A stretch of 64,000 bases of DNA, from NCBI RefSeq assembly GCF_014905175.1, contig NC_057790.1, positions 11,434,469-11,498,468 on the forward strand, in the 5' to 3' direction. Source of the stretch: Aphidius gifuensis (taxonomy: Eukaryota > Arthropoda > Insecta > Hymenoptera > Braconidae). Shown in pieces: positions 25,645-36,478 of this stretch. The notes under the pieces were generated by a model. The model had not been told where the DNA came from. It saw only the letters and a program-made list of their open reading frames with translations, and did no database searches. Position numbers and translations under genes: made by a program. Position 1 is the stretch's first letter. The number at the start of each line of letters is the position of its first letter.

Positions 25645-26270
25645 CTAAAAAAACAAATTCCAAAAAATACAAAAAAATACTAATAACATTGTTAATAATC
25701 AAAAATGATAATATTCGTTATATCCAATCATCATATTATTATGTATATTCAATCATTATTTATTATTCATATTTAATCATTTTAAAAAACAAAAAAAAAT
25801 TCAATCATTTTTGTGATTGATATGTAATTATACTTTTAAAATAAATATGCATACCAAAAAATAATTCTTTAGTTGATTAACTTATATAAATTTTCTTTCA
25901 GGTAAAATACATATAGATATTTGTTTTTTTTTTTTTTCCAGTTTGATAATTAATCAACTGTGGATTGATTTTTTTTTTTTTTTTTTATAATTCAATTGTA
26001 GATATATTTTTTCATTTTTTTTAATTTAATTTTTTGAATATCAATCTCATCGAATATCAATTAATATTTATTTTTTTTTTCAGGAACGTATGATAGATTA
26101 TCATTTAATTTTTGGAAATTTTTTTTTATTTCTTCAAATATACATTTTTTTCAAAATTTTTTTTTTTAAGAAAAATTATGAATAATCTTCGAAAATATCA
26201 ATGTAATGATTTATTTTTTATTTTTTTATCTTTTTAGAATACATTACAAAAATTCGATTGATTGATTGTA
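25645..26270. other. AT-rich non-coding sequence
   Basis: Long T-runs and AATCAT-type short repeats (about 25710-25800). No gene or element end could be defined here, although the left end of the virus-like element must lie nearby. Confidence 0.4.
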
Positions 26271-26606
26271 TTATATATTTTTTTGTTTTTCTTTTAAATA
26301 GAAAAAAAACTCATATGTATTATTAGGTGATCCTGTCAGAACACGTAATGCGAGATGATTCCCATCTACTGAATTCTTTCGCGTGCTGAACTCTGACTCG
26401 TTTTCAAGAAATATAGAAATCCGGTTGGGAAGAAAAACGTCATATTCTTGATTAATCGTTGCGATGACTTTTACTCCAAATCTCGTATTAGCTTTCCTCA
26501 AATTGGTAATTTTATATTCAGCCCCTGGTGTTAAGTCAACCATCTTTTTTAATGGTAAATTACCATTAATGCAGGCAGCAATTTGGTTGAGTTTTGATAA
26601 ATCCAT
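26271..26606 (-). CDS. Small OB-fold-like protein of the virus-like element, 111 aa
   Basis: An intact frame starting at ATG 26606. The leader has a convincing 99-nt 5'UTR intron (donor GTATTT at 26709, acceptor TATAG ending 26611), and a TATA box lies at 26784-26791. Visible features are a hydrophobic N-terminus (MDLSKLNQIAACINGNLPLK) and an alternating strand-like core (EYKITNLRKANTRFGVKVIA, VFLPNRISIFLE). Similar small proteins recur near pPolB genes of insect Polinton-like elements; a single-stranded-DNA-binding OB-fold role is inference. It is divergently transcribed from the polymerase. Confidence 0.6.
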   Translation of the reverse strand: MDLSKLNQIAACINGNLPLKKMVDLTPGAEYKITNLRKANTRFGVKVIATINQEYDVFLPNRISIFLENESEFSTRKNSVDGNHLALRVLTGSPNNTYEFFFYLKEKQKNI

Positions 26607-26783
26607 GTTTCTATAAGAAAAATTAATAAATCAAAATATATTTTGAAATAATTAATTAATAAAAAATTTATAAAATTGAATTGGTTAAAAAAGTAATATA
26701 TATAAATACCTTCACTTTTTTTTCTTGATGAACACTGTTCAAATGCTTGAATTGATCTGGTGCTGTGAATCTGAATTGCACTC

Positions 26784-26791
26784 CTTTTATA
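26784..26791 (-). promoter_or_regulatory. TATA box for the OB-fold-like gene
   Basis: ACTATAAAAGGAG on the minus strand, about 75 nt before the 5'UTR donor. Confidence 0.6.
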
Positions 26792-26802
26792 GTAAAAAAA
26801 TG

Positions 26803-27081
26803 TTCTAGAATGTTTTCGAATATTCTCAAATATTCTCAAGTATTCTAAAGAGTTTCAAATATTACGTCGGATTTTTTCATAATCTAGATTATTCTCGAAA
26901 TATTGATAATTATTTTAAAAGATATCGATAAATCGATAAATTGAAAATTCTTGATTTTTCCAGAAAAATCTGCTTTAAACTTTTCCGATTTCTCTAGAAC
27001 ATCTTTTTGATCTGTCCAGATCTTTTTTGATCTTTCCAGAAAGTTTTTAATTTCTCTAGAACAAATCTTGTCCTATATAAA
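26803..27081. promoter_or_regulatory. Divergent promoter with heat-shock-element-like motifs; polymerase TATA box
   Basis: Lies between the minus-strand OB-fold-like gene and the plus-strand polymerase. TTCTAGAA occurs at 26803-26810, followed by further GAA/TTC units (TTTTCGAATATTCTC) up to about 26860; two CTCTAGAAC motifs lie near 26993 and 27055. A TATA box (TATATAAA) is at 27074-27081, about 215 nt before the polymerase ATG. The alternating TTC/GAA layout resembles heat shock elements; factor binding is inferred. Confidence 0.5.
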
Positions 27082-27295
27082 GCCTGAGAGAGATATAGCA
27101 CGGTCAGTTTCATATTGTTTTTGATAACGCGAGTATCTAAAAACTAAATATGTTATATAAGACTGGCGAGATATCTTAGAACCTAATCTTAATATTACTT
27201 AGATATCTGATATTCTTAGAATGTAAATAAGATCAGGAACCATTGTAAATCTTCAACATACAGACATCAATTTATTTTTAGAGGATGCTAAAAAA

Positions 27296-30200
27296 ATGAC
27301 AATTAATCGTATAAAAAATATTTTGATAAATCATGAAAATTTAAAAGTGAATGGTGTTTTAGCTTTTAAATTTAGAATTGTGAAAAATGGTGAATTTATT
27401 GATGAGACAAAATATTTCAATACGAAAAATCAAGTGATTTTACCAACTACTGACTTGAAAAATTGGTTTAATGACAATTTAACAAATAAGTTTTTCACGA
27501 AAATTGAAGATTTTCAAGAAAAAGATTCTGGTTGGACATTAAGAGCAATAATTAATTTAATGATTAATATTAATCGTTATGAGCCATTGAGAGGTGGTTT
27601 ATCAACATTTATCGAATTACCAAAAAAAATCCAAGCAAAAAGAGCAGTTAAGAATATAAAAAATAATGATGAGTACTGTTTTTTATATGCAGTCACAGCA
27701 GCTCTGTATCCAACTCGATCACACAGTTATCGTATGACATCATACCGAGATTTTAAGACAATTTTAAAATATGATGGTATTGATTTCCCGATAATATTAC
27801 GTGACATTCCAAAATTTGAGATTATGAATGATTTATCTATCAATGTTTATGATATTTATGATAAATGTAAAATAGCACCAGTATATTTGAGTAAACATAA
27901 ATCATCAAAACCCACAATTCATTCACTTATTATGAATAGTGGATTGTCAACTGATGAACCAATATTTCATTTTGCTTGTATACAAAATTTATCACGACTT
28001 GTCAGTACACAAATTTCAAAAAATAATCATAAAAAGTGGTTTTGTGATCGTTGTCTCTGTCACTTTCAAGTTCAAAATTCGTATGAAAAACATTTAGCAC
28101 ATTGTGAGAATAACAATAAAGTGAGAATGATTTTACCAGAAGTAGGTGAAAATATATTAAATTTTAAAAATCATCGATTTAAAGAACCAGCACCATTTGT
28201 CATCTATGCAGATCTTGAATGTATTTTAGAACCTGGAGAGAATGATTCAGATAATCATGTACCGCACAGTGCTGCATATTATTTTCATTGTACTTATGAC
28301 AAGTCTCTATCAGAATTTATGATACGACGTGGTCCTGATTGTATAGAGTGGTTTGTCGGAGAACTTCAAAAAAGAACTCTACAAGTAAATAACATTTTGA
28401 ATAATCCAATGCCAATGAAGCCTCTTACTCAAGAGCAAATCATAGATTTTCAAACAGCTCAAATATGTCATATTTGTGAAAAAGAATTTACCGACAGACA
28501 TCAGAAATCATAATCACTGCCATCGTAGTGGCCATTATCGTGGAGCAGCTCATCCTGGATGTAATGTCAACTATACAGATTCACATACACTACCAGTAGT
28601 ATTTCATAATCTCTCAGGTTATGACTCACATTTTATTTTGAAACCTCTAGCAAACATGTTCGAGGGCTCAATTAGAATTTTACCAATCAACAAAGAAAAA
28701 TATATATCTTTCACAAAAGAAGTCAAGTATCCATGTTTAAATGGAAGAGGTAGCCGACTAGTGAATTTGAGATTCATCGACTCCTATAGATTCATGGCAA
28801 CTAGTCTTGATAAACTGGCTTCAAACTTGTCTGATGATGATAAAAAAATTACCAAACAATACTGTGAAGACTTTGAAAAATTCCAGCTATTAAAAAGAAA
28901 AGGAGTATTTCCATATGAATACATTAATAGCTGGGGAAGACTGGAAGATATAAAGTTACCATCAATTAACGAATTCTATTCAAGATTAAGCAAAAGTAAC
29001 ATTTCACATGACGACTATCAACATGCTGAAACAGTTTGGAATAAATTTGAAATTAAAACGCTTGGTGATTATTCAGATTTATATTTACGTACAGATGTTT
29101 TGTTATTAGCTGATATTTTCGAAAATTTCCGAAAAAATTGTTTGTCATCATACAATTTGGATCCTCTCCATTGCTATACAACACCAGGATTCTCATGGGA
29201 TTGTATGCTGAAATGTACTGGTGTAGAATTGGAATTACTAACAGATGCTGAACAACTCTTATTCATCGAGAAAGGAATACGAGGTGGAGTAGCCGTATAT
29301 CCAAACCGTTATGCAAAAGCCAACAATCCATACATGGGTAATGAGTATGATACAATCAAAGATGACTCATACCTCATGTACTTTGATGTTAATAATTTAT
29401 ATGGAATGGCAATGTCACAACATCTTCCATATGGTGGCTTTGAATGGGACAATAATCAGTGGTCTTTAGAAGACATTTAATCAACATCTGACGACTCTTC
29501 TACAGGCTACATTTATGAAGTCGATCTTGAATATCCTGAAGAATTACATGAACTCCATCAAGATCTTCCATTGTGTCCAGAGCACAAAATACCACCTAAT
29601 TCTAAACAATGCAAACTGATGACAACTTTTTATTCAAAAGAAAAATATATTATTCATTATAAAAATCTCAAACAATATTCACAACTCGGTATGAAACTAT
29701 TGAGAATTCATCGAGTTCTCAAATTTAAACAGTCATCTTGGTTGAAAAAATACATAGATTTAAATACGGAAAAAAGACAAGAAGCAACGACTCAATTTGA
29801 AAAAGATTATTATAAACTTTTGAATAATGCTGTATATGGAAAATGTATTGAAAATGTAAGAAATCAAAAAGATGTTAAAATGGTCACTAGATGGGAAAAC
29901 AGATTTGGTGCTAAATACTACATTCAACAACCAAATTTCCACAGCCTTACAGTATTTGGAGAAGACATTGTTATTATTGAAATGAGTCGAACAAAAATTC
30001 ATTTCAATAAACCAGTTTATGTAGGATTTTCAATACTTGATATATCAAAAACATGTCTATATGATTTTCATTATAATTATATAAAATCTAGATTTGGTAA
30101 CAATGCAAAATTAATGTATCACGACACAGATAGTTTGTTATATAATTTCAATTTTAATATTTATGAAGAAATGAAAAAAAATTTAGATAAATTCGATACT

Positions 30201-30596
30201 TCTGATTATTCTCGAGATAATATTTTTGAAATGCCTCGTGTAAATAAAAAAGTACTCGGATTAATGAAAGATGAAAGTTGCGGAAAAATTATAACTGAAT
30301 TTATTGGTTTAAGAGCTAAACTCTATACATTCCGTGTACTTGGAGAAAAAAAAGATGCTAAAAAAGCCAAAGGTGTTAAAGGTTCAATGTTAAAAGAAAT
30401 TACCTTTGATGATTACAAAAATTATCTTTTTAATCATAAATTATTAACAAAAACTCAATATCTAATTAGAAGTAAAAAACATAAAGTAAATACAATTGCA
30501 CAAAAGAAAATAGCTTTAAGTTGGTTAGATGATAAGAGACAATTGTTACCAAATACTACGGATACTGTACCATGGGGTTATAAAATAAAAAGATAA
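27296..30596 (+). pseudogene. polB: Protein-primed family B DNA polymerase (disrupted)
   Basis: Replicative polymerase of the element. The coding span of about 1100 codons includes an N-terminal domain with EYCFLYAVTAALYP, a C2H2-like finger (CDRCLCHFQ..H..HC), exonuclease motifs VIYADLECI and HNLSGYDSHF, a treble-clef-like zinc segment (HICEKEF..HCHRSGHYRGAAH), LRTDVLLLADIF, palm motif A DVNNLYGMAM, motif B LNNAVYGK and motif C YHDTDSLLY. Two breaks are visible: a single-base frameshift near 28490 within the zinc segment, and an in-frame TAA at 29478-29480 shortly after motif A. All catalytic motifs survive at the sequence level, so loss is recent. A leader intron (acceptor TTTTTAG near 27281) is possible. 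Confidence 0.92.
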
Positions 30597-30657
30597 TTAA
30601 AATATTTTTCACAAAGTTTATTTTATTAAAAGAAAAAAAAAATTTATTTATTTTTTT

Positions 30658-31572
30658 TTACAGATCTGATTTATTTATCCAACTATTATGTGTATCGTCA
30701 AAACCTAACCATTTTACATGTAACTTATCGCCACGTTTTTTCACGATTTTTTCAACTAAATAAATATCAGGATATTTAACTTTAGTTAACTCTTCTTCGT
30801 AAAATCCTCCTTCAATTGGATTATTTTTATAATCTATGAGTTTATATGTCACTGGATCTGTATATTTCACTTCCTTGATTGTAAATATTTCTGTTGTGAA
30901 ATTTGGTGTATAACCTTTTTCAAAAACAGTTTTATATTTACTTATTCGAACTTTATCACCAATCTTGAATTTATTTTTGATATCACGATTCTGTTGAAAT
31001 TTTTTATAAACATTTCTCAATAGTTGTTTTTTATTTCCTTTCGTAACATCTATTGGTTTCATCTTTATTGTTCTGTGTTTTGAATTATTATAATTTTCAA
31101 GCAGATGTGGTAAAATTTCTAACCACTTGTAGGATCCTTGATAAGTAAATTTTTCCCACATTTTATTCTTCAGTGTTCTATTAAAGCGTTCAACAACTGA
31201 TGCTATGAGATTGCTGTATGTTGAGTACATATGTATCTTATGTTTTTGCATAAGACCTTCAAATTCCTTGTTGTAAAATTCTTTTCCTTGATCAACATGT
31301 AAATTTTTTGGAATACGTCCTTTATCAAGTACAGATTTCATCGCTGCTGTAACATCTTTTCCAGTTTTTGATTTTATTGGTATAGTCCATGCAAATTTTG
31401 AAAATATATCAATAATTGTGAGCAAGTATTTATAGTTTTGGTTAACAGACGTATAAGCTTGCATATCAACAAGATCTGCTTGCCAAGTTTCATCCAATCC
31501 TTTAATGTCAACATGACGACGAGTATAATTTCTTCGAGCAGGTTTGTGTAGGGAAACAATACGTAATGACGA
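30658..31572 (-). pseudogene. Retroviral-type DDE integrase with chromodomain, N-terminally truncated
   Basis: Inserts element DNA into the host chromosome. The minus-strand frame is open from 31572 to the stop at 30658. It runs HKPARRNYTRRHVDIKG, then the catalytic core with Asp in WQADLVDMQ, Asp in LHVDQGKEF and Glu in VVERFNRTLK, then an SH3-like segment (KIGDKVRISKYK) and a C-terminal chromodomain (VEKIVKKRG..KWLGFDDTHNSW). The usual HHCC zinc domain is missing: upstream the frame meets a stop, and the sequence continues into a different gene in another frame. There is no evident ATG for the retained part. Convergent with the polymerase, about 60 nt apart. Confidence 0.85.
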
Positions 31573-32078
31573 TTATCCAAGATTGTCAGTTTTTTTATTA
31601 TTTTAATCTCCAAATTTCCAATTTCAGTGCTCAATGTGTTGAGTGATTTTTCAAAATTTAGTTTAAAATTATCAAAGGCTCTATTCAACGAAGTTAATCT
31701 GGACTCCAATGTCTGAATGGATTCTAGATTTTGAAGTGAAAGACTTTGTGTTGTCTCAAATTCAAGACGATAATTTTTAATGAACTCTTGAAATTGAGAC
31801 TGAAGTGAATTGGCTATTATATTATTATTATCAACATCATCTCGTAGAGATTTATTCAATTGATATAAAATTCGTGTTTCTTCTTTTATAATTGTCTTAG
31901 TAATTTTAACAGATGTTGCATCATTTGATTCTAATGCATCAGCAACATTACACAATCGTTTATTATTTATATTATAATGTCCATCCGATGTTCGTTTGAA
32001 ACCATCACCTGGAGGACCTCGAATACTTTGTAATGAATTTTTATTCTTCGATTGTCGTCCGAAAATATCAATACTCAT
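31374..32078 (-). pseudogene. Coiled-coil protein gene truncated at the integrase junction
   Basis: The likely start is ATG 32078 (MSIDIFGRQSKNKN), preferred over one 14 codons upstream that overlaps the previous gene's leader. A coiled coil follows, with heptad-like Leu spacing from about residue 45 to 155 (LQSQFQEFIKNYRLEFETTQ, LESRLTSLNRAFDNFKLNFE). From about 31575 onward the frame merely reads through the integrase in the wrong frame, so the native C-terminus is absent. A minor structural protein is a guess; the family is not recognised. Confidence 0.55.
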
Positions 32079-32125
32079 CTTGACAGCTGGTGAGCAACTG
32101 AGCTCAAGCCTCATATGCATATAAA

Positions 32126-33034
32126 TTAATATATAATCCCAGCTTCCCTCAATTCTTCGATTATAGAAATGATTTCATTCGTATGACTGGGATTACCAGC
32201 TGCCTGCGAAGCCAATATTAATCGGAGACGATCTACAAGTTCGTTGGGATCATCCCAATGAACGTAGTCGAATTTGTTACTTCTGTTTGTAATCTTTTAA
32301 CGAGGTAACGATGTACCAGTTTTTGTTGAGGATTTCATGAATGGTGAAATATATTTTTCATACTTGACAGTTGGGTCTTTTCTCAATCCACAATCAGGTT
32401 TAAAATATCTATACTGAGCATTCGTTGATTTAATAATTTTTATAAAATTTTTTACATCATCATTATTTATTAATGAATCATTAACTTTATAATTAAAAAG
32501 AAGTTCTGATAAGCCCGGTGTCTCTTGATAAGTTTCATCTCCAACAGAGATCCGGTTATTTTTAAATTTAATATTCGAATCTCCAAACATGAGATTATTG
32601 TCAAGTTTTCGTACTTGGAATCCTGCTGATCGACCCTTATTATCATTGACTTTTTTCAGATATTTTTCATTATTTAACAGAAAAGAAGTGTTGAGGGGAG
32701 AAGATGTTTGATCAGATAAAGACTTTCTTGCAGAATTCTCATCCAAGTTTTCAAACGTTTCATTAAAATCATCTTCTTCTTCTTTTGCTTGTTCTTTTTT
32801 CACATACTCATTATCAGGTTCATTTTTAATTTCTTTCTTGATATCACTTGTTGTTGTTGTTTGATTTAATAATTTTTCCAAGGGTGTTACAATGGGCTTA
32901 AATATATCACTTGCATATTTATCAGAAGCGGCTTGTCCCATTTTTAACATTTTATGTTTACGTCGGATTGCATCGCTAGCTTTTGTAATCTGATACAGAT
33001 TATTTTTTTCTTTATCAAACATTTGATTTGCCAT
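32126..33034 (-). pseudogene. Conserved Polinton-type coiled-coil protein with premature stop
   Basis: Starts at ATG 33034 (MANQMFDKEKNNLYQITKAS), a basic coiled N-terminus followed by an acidic middle (KEEEDDFNETFENLDEN). An in-frame TAA at 32299-32297 ends the open frame after 245 codons. The same frame continues for 56 more codons containing the highly conserved tail HWDDPNELVDRLRLILASQ and ISIIEELREAGIIY, then stops at 32126. That tail is familiar from proteins of many insect Polinton-like elements. The role is unknown; a minor virion protein is possible. A TATA box lies 54 nt upstream of the start. Confidence 0.65.
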
Positions 33035-33087
33035 GTTGATGCATTCAGACTTGTTCTATAACTATTTTTATTTTAAAAGTTCTTTTG

Positions 33088-33095
33088 TATTTATA
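33088..33095 (-). promoter_or_regulatory. TATA box (TATAAATA) of the coiled-coil gene
   Basis: ACTATAAATACAAAAG on the minus strand, 54 nt upstream of ATG 33034, a spacing that suits a TATA-driven start with a short leader. Confidence 0.6.
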
Positions 33096-33115
33096 GTAAC
33101 AAAACAGTCATATCC

Positions 33116-33790
33116 TTAACGGTATCGACCATTGTTAATCTCGCTGTCTTTATCGATAACAACGAATCCATGCTTATCACTATCCCAACAATTTAAACAT
33201 AAATTTCGGAATTGAGTATACGTCATGTCAGTATTCACATGATCATTATAAATATGTTTTAAATTCATTTCATCTTGTCGAAAAATGACAAGAAAGTTTG
33301 CATTATCTCGTACTAAATGTTTTGGTATACGTGCATAAGTTTGAGAAAGATAAAAACAATCAACATTTTGATGACGTCCCATAGAAAAATAAGTTCTGAT
33401 ATTGTTTTGTTTTTCACACATAACATCATCAAAAATCATTATTGAATTTGGATGAGCAGCTTGAGGTTCAATTACACTCTCATTTTCATTAAATGGATAA
33501 TAACCAATGCATTTCGTGGATTCAAGTAATTTCTCTAAGAACTGATATTTTGGTTGATTCAAAGATTTCGAATAAACATATACATTTTCAAATCGTAGCC
33601 CATTCGGATGAGTAATTAAAGCTAGAAGAGCATTTGTTTTACCACAATTTGAGGGACCACAAAAGATTCCTCGCACACTATTAGGTAAAAGTTTACCATG
33701 TCGTTTTTGATTTTTTTTACTTGAACTTTGTTGAACAACACTGTCAAAATTAACTACTGGTAATTTTACATTCTGCTCAGCAAACTCCAT
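33116..33790 (-). CDS. A32/FtsK-HerA-type genome packaging ATPase, 224 aa
   Basis: Motor that pumps genome into the capsid. It is complete and uninterrupted. Walker A is GPSNCGKTNALLALI at about residues 44-58 and Walker B is SIMIFDDVMCE; the downstream QNVDCFYLSQTYARIP carries the usual sensor-like Gln region. Length fits Polinton ATPases. It begins 68 bp from the divergent PLA2 gene. Its intact frame contrasts with the broken polymerase and capsid genes. Confidence 0.9.
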   Translation of the reverse strand: MEFAEQNVKLPVVNFDSVVQQSSSKKNQKRHGKLLPNSVRGIFCGPSNCGKTNALLALITHPNGLRFENVYVYSKSLNQPKYQFLEKLLESTKCIGYYPFNENESVIEPQAAHPNSIMIFDDVMCEKQNNIRTYFSMGRHQNVDCFYLSQTYARIPKHLVRDNANFLVIFRQDEMNLKHIYNDHVNTDMTYTQFRNLCLNCWDSDKHGFVVIDKDSEINNGRYR

Positions 33791-33858
33791 GTTTACGACT
33801 GACTATTCTTCTATAAATACCGAGTTTTTTTAGATTTGGTTTTAGTTTTGAAAACACA
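33791..33858 (+). promoter_or_regulatory. Short divergent intergenic region with TATAAATA box
   Basis: TATAAATA at 33812-33819 lies about 40 nt before the PLA2 start, suiting plus-strand transcription. Its complement also reads as TATTTATA, but it is only about 22 nt from the ATPase ATG. A start driven from it would fall inside the ATPase frame, so the ATPase probably uses other signals. Confidence 0.55.
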
Positions 33859-34533
33859 ATGATTGTGCACAGACGTTCTAAAAAAAGTGGTAAAGGTCTT
33901 ATCAATACTTTAATTAACAAACTTCCTATTGAACTTCACGTTCCGGGCTATCAATACTGTGGACCAGGTACTAAATTATCAAAAAGATTAGCTCGAGGTG
34001 ATCCTGGTATAAATCCATTAGACGCTGCTTGTAAACAGCACGATATTGCTTATTCTGAAAATCGAGATAATATCAACGTCAGAAATCAAGCTGATAGAGA
34101 CCTCGTTGAGAGAGCTTGGAAACGTGTACTTGCAAAAGATTCTTCCATAGGTGAAAAAACAGCTGCTTGGGGTATAGCTAATACAATGAAATCTAAATCA
34201 AAATTGGGTATGGGTCTGAAAAGAAAGACGGGGAAAACAGGGAAAAAAACATCATTTAAAAAAATTATAAACCTATCAAAAGAATTTATTAAACCAGAAA
34301 AGAATCCTATCAAAGGTGCACTTGAAGATGCACGTAATGCTATAAAAAAAGCAAGAGGGCGAGAAAGAATTCAAATGCCACGTATTCTACCATTACCATC
34401 AAAAATAGGTGGTTTTTTACCGTTCATAATGCCACTTTTCGCTGGTTTAAGTGCTGTTGGAGCATTGAGTGGGGGTGCTGCTAGTATAAAAAAAGCAATA
34501 AATGATGCTAGTTTCTTCTCATTCGATACCTAA
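33859..34533 (+). CDS. PLA2-domain virion protein (parvovirus-type), C-terminus altered
   Basis: Phospholipase A2 domains of this class act in membrane penetration by parvoviruses and occur in adintovirus-like elements. Residues about 28-75 carry the calcium loop YCGPGT and the catalytic block DAACKQHDIAYSEN with the His-Asp pair. A basic, possibly DNA-binding middle follows (KRKTGKTGKKTSFKKI), then a hydrophobic segment rich in Gly and Ala (FIMPLFAGLSAVGALSGGAA). The frame ends abruptly at INDASFFSFDT; in related proteins I recall a longer basic tail, and here the sequence runs directly into penton coding sequence in another frame. The PLA2 domain itself is intact. Confidence 0.85.
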   Translation: MIVHRRSKKSGKGLINTLINKLPIELHVPGYQYCGPGTKLSKRLARGDPGINPLDAACKQHDIAYSENRDNINVRNQADRDLVERAWKRVLAKDSSIGEKTAAWGIANTMKSKSKLGMGLKRKTGKTGKKTSFKKIINLSKEFIKPEKNPIKGALEDARNAIKKARGRERIQMPRILPLPSKIGGFLPFIMPLFAGLSAVGALSGGAASIKKAINDASFFSFDT

Positions 34534-35077
34534 TATTGATTTACATAACAATAAATTTTATATTGGTTATGAGAGTGAAATTATTTTTTATATACCGACA
34601 GGAAGTTATGAAATCGAAGACATTGAAAAATACCTTCTGCAAATGGTCTCCATAAGTCTTAAACCAAATAATAGTGAACTGTGTTGTGAAATTAAATGTG
34701 ATCGTCCGATAAATTTTATTCCTGAAGATTCTATTGGAAGATTATTAGGATTTTCACCTCAAATCTTAGAACCTAATGTAACTCATAAATCTGATTTACC
34801 AGTGACAATATTGAAAGTGAATGCTTTACGTGTTGAATGTAATATAACAACAGGTGCATATTTGAATAATCAACAAGTTCATACTATACATGAATTTTTC
34901 CCTGGTGTTCCAACAGGATATAAGATCATAGAAGTACCTTCACATGTCATTTATCTACCAGTCGCTGTCCGAGCAATACATCATCTTCAGCTAAAAATTG
35001 TAGATCAAGACGGAGATTTAGTAAATTTCCGAGGAGAAGTCATAACAATAAGACTACATGTGAAAAGTATAAAATAA
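34502..35077 (+). pseudogene. Penton-like minor capsid protein, N-terminus missing
   Basis: Caps the fivefold vertices of Polinton/adintovirus-type capsids. The frame holds the conserved C-terminal two thirds: YIPTGSYEIEDIEKYLLQM, GRLLGFSP, RVECNITTGAYLNNQQ, HEFFPGVPTGYKIIEVP and LVNFRGEVITIRLH. The N-terminal jelly-roll strands expected from the family are absent: the frame starts at NIDLHNNKFYIG within the tail of the PLA2 gene. An internal deletion therefore appears to have joined the two genes near 34510-34530. Any protein made would start from an unrelated ATG. Confidence 0.75.
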
Positions 35078-35115
35078 TGGGTATTGTCTTTCAAAAGAGA
35101 ATAGTTGGAAACAGT

Positions 35116-35123
35116 TATATAAA
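35116..35123 (+). promoter_or_regulatory. TATA box of the major capsid gene
   Basis: GTTATATAAATAAA lies about 150 nt upstream of the capsid ATG at 35270, giving a predicted leader of roughly 120 nt. Confidence 0.55.
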
Positions 35124-35269
35124 TAAACCAACATGTCAAAAACTCATCAGTCATCATCAGACAGTCAGAAAGCTAACACGTCAAAACGTTCAGTTTCTCA
35201 AGAGTCTCAATCTCAAACTACGTCAAATAAAGTGATAGTAAAATTGTGTTGTTTTTTTTGTTTTATACC

Positions 35270-36478
35270 ATGGAAGAAATCCTAAATATTCAAAATTCGA
35301 TTGTTTTTAATGAGTCTATAGCTCATTATGAACTCCATGCTCATCAACCCTATGGAGCGCCATCTTTTAATAATAATGATGAAATAAGAATTGGAATTCA
35401 ACATCAAGATCTGTGCGTACTACCATCTAAAAGTACTCTACATATTCAAGGAAAATTCACAAAAAATGATGGAGCCGCTGTTGCAAATACTACAAGTCTA
35501 GTAAAAATGGCTATTGCTCATTTATTTGAAGAAATCCGCTATGAAATAAATGCTGTTGAAGTAGATCGTAGTAAAAATGTAGGACTCACAACTCTCATGA
35601 AAGGTTATGTATCACTCACACCTAATCAGAAAGCACTATTGGAAAATTCAGGCTGGACTGATTCTGCTATCAATAATGCCAATGGATTCTTTGATATATC
35701 AATACCATTGAGCTTACTACTTGGATTTGCTGAAGATTATCGTAAAGTGATTACTAATGCAAAACATGAACTCATTCTTACAAGATCAAATACTGATACC
35801 AATGCATACCTAAAAACAGTAGCAGCAGAAACGGCAAAAATTGCTATTCAAAAAATAGAATGGGTTGTACCATATATTCGAGTCTCAGATGAAGTAAAAA
35901 TTCAACTATTAAACTACATATCAAAAGATCCAGCTATTTCACTGAGTTTTCGAGCCTGGGAGCTGTATGATTACCCTCTACTTCCTGCAACTTCAAAACA
36001 TATATGGAGTGTCAAAACATCAACATAACTCGAGAAACCAAGATATGTGATTGTAGGATTTCAAACTGCACGTAAGAATCAAGCTGCTGAAAATGCAAGT
36101 CATTTTGATCATTGCAATTTGCGAGATGTGAAATTATTTTTAAATTCACAATCCTACCCGTATGGAAATTTGAATCTTGATATAAACAAGAATCAATTTG
36201 CTCTGCTCTATGGTATGTTTACAAGTTTCCAATTATCATACTTTGGGAAAGAGCCAGAACCATTATTAACAAAAACGGAATTTTTGAATCAAGCACCACT
36301 TGCTGTTATAGACTGTTCTAAACAAAATGAATTTCTTAAAAGTGGACCTGTGGATATACGTTTGGAAATCGAATCAGTCGAACAGTTTCCTGATGATACA
36401 TCAGCTTACTGTTTAATTTTACATGATCGAATTGTAGAGTACAAACCTATCAGTGGTTCAGTACGAAAATTGGTATAA
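35270..36478 (+). pseudogene. Hexon-like major capsid protein (one nonsense codon)
   Basis: Double-jelly-roll shell protein. The start at ATG 35270 (MEEILNIQNSIVFNESIAHY) is chosen because it lies in an ACCATGG context. Conserved blocks include HQPYGAPSFNNNDEIRIGIQ, LPSKSTLHIQG, ISIPLSLLLGFAEDY, VPYIRV, and after the break YVIVGFQTARKNQ and ALLYGMFTSFQLSYFG. An in-frame TAA at 36026-36028 splits about 400 codons into two parts; the frame on both sides is the same, so one base change or a tiny indel is the only visible lesion. The stop codon overlaps the TATAAATAG of the next gene. Confidence 0.9.

Noticed and set aside
35133..35285. Ser/Gln-rich ORF starting MSKTHQSSSDSQKA before the capsid gene
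   Set aside because: Its ATG lies about 10 nt after the TATA box, upstream of any transcription start it could direct, and its end merely reads through the capsid start out of frame.
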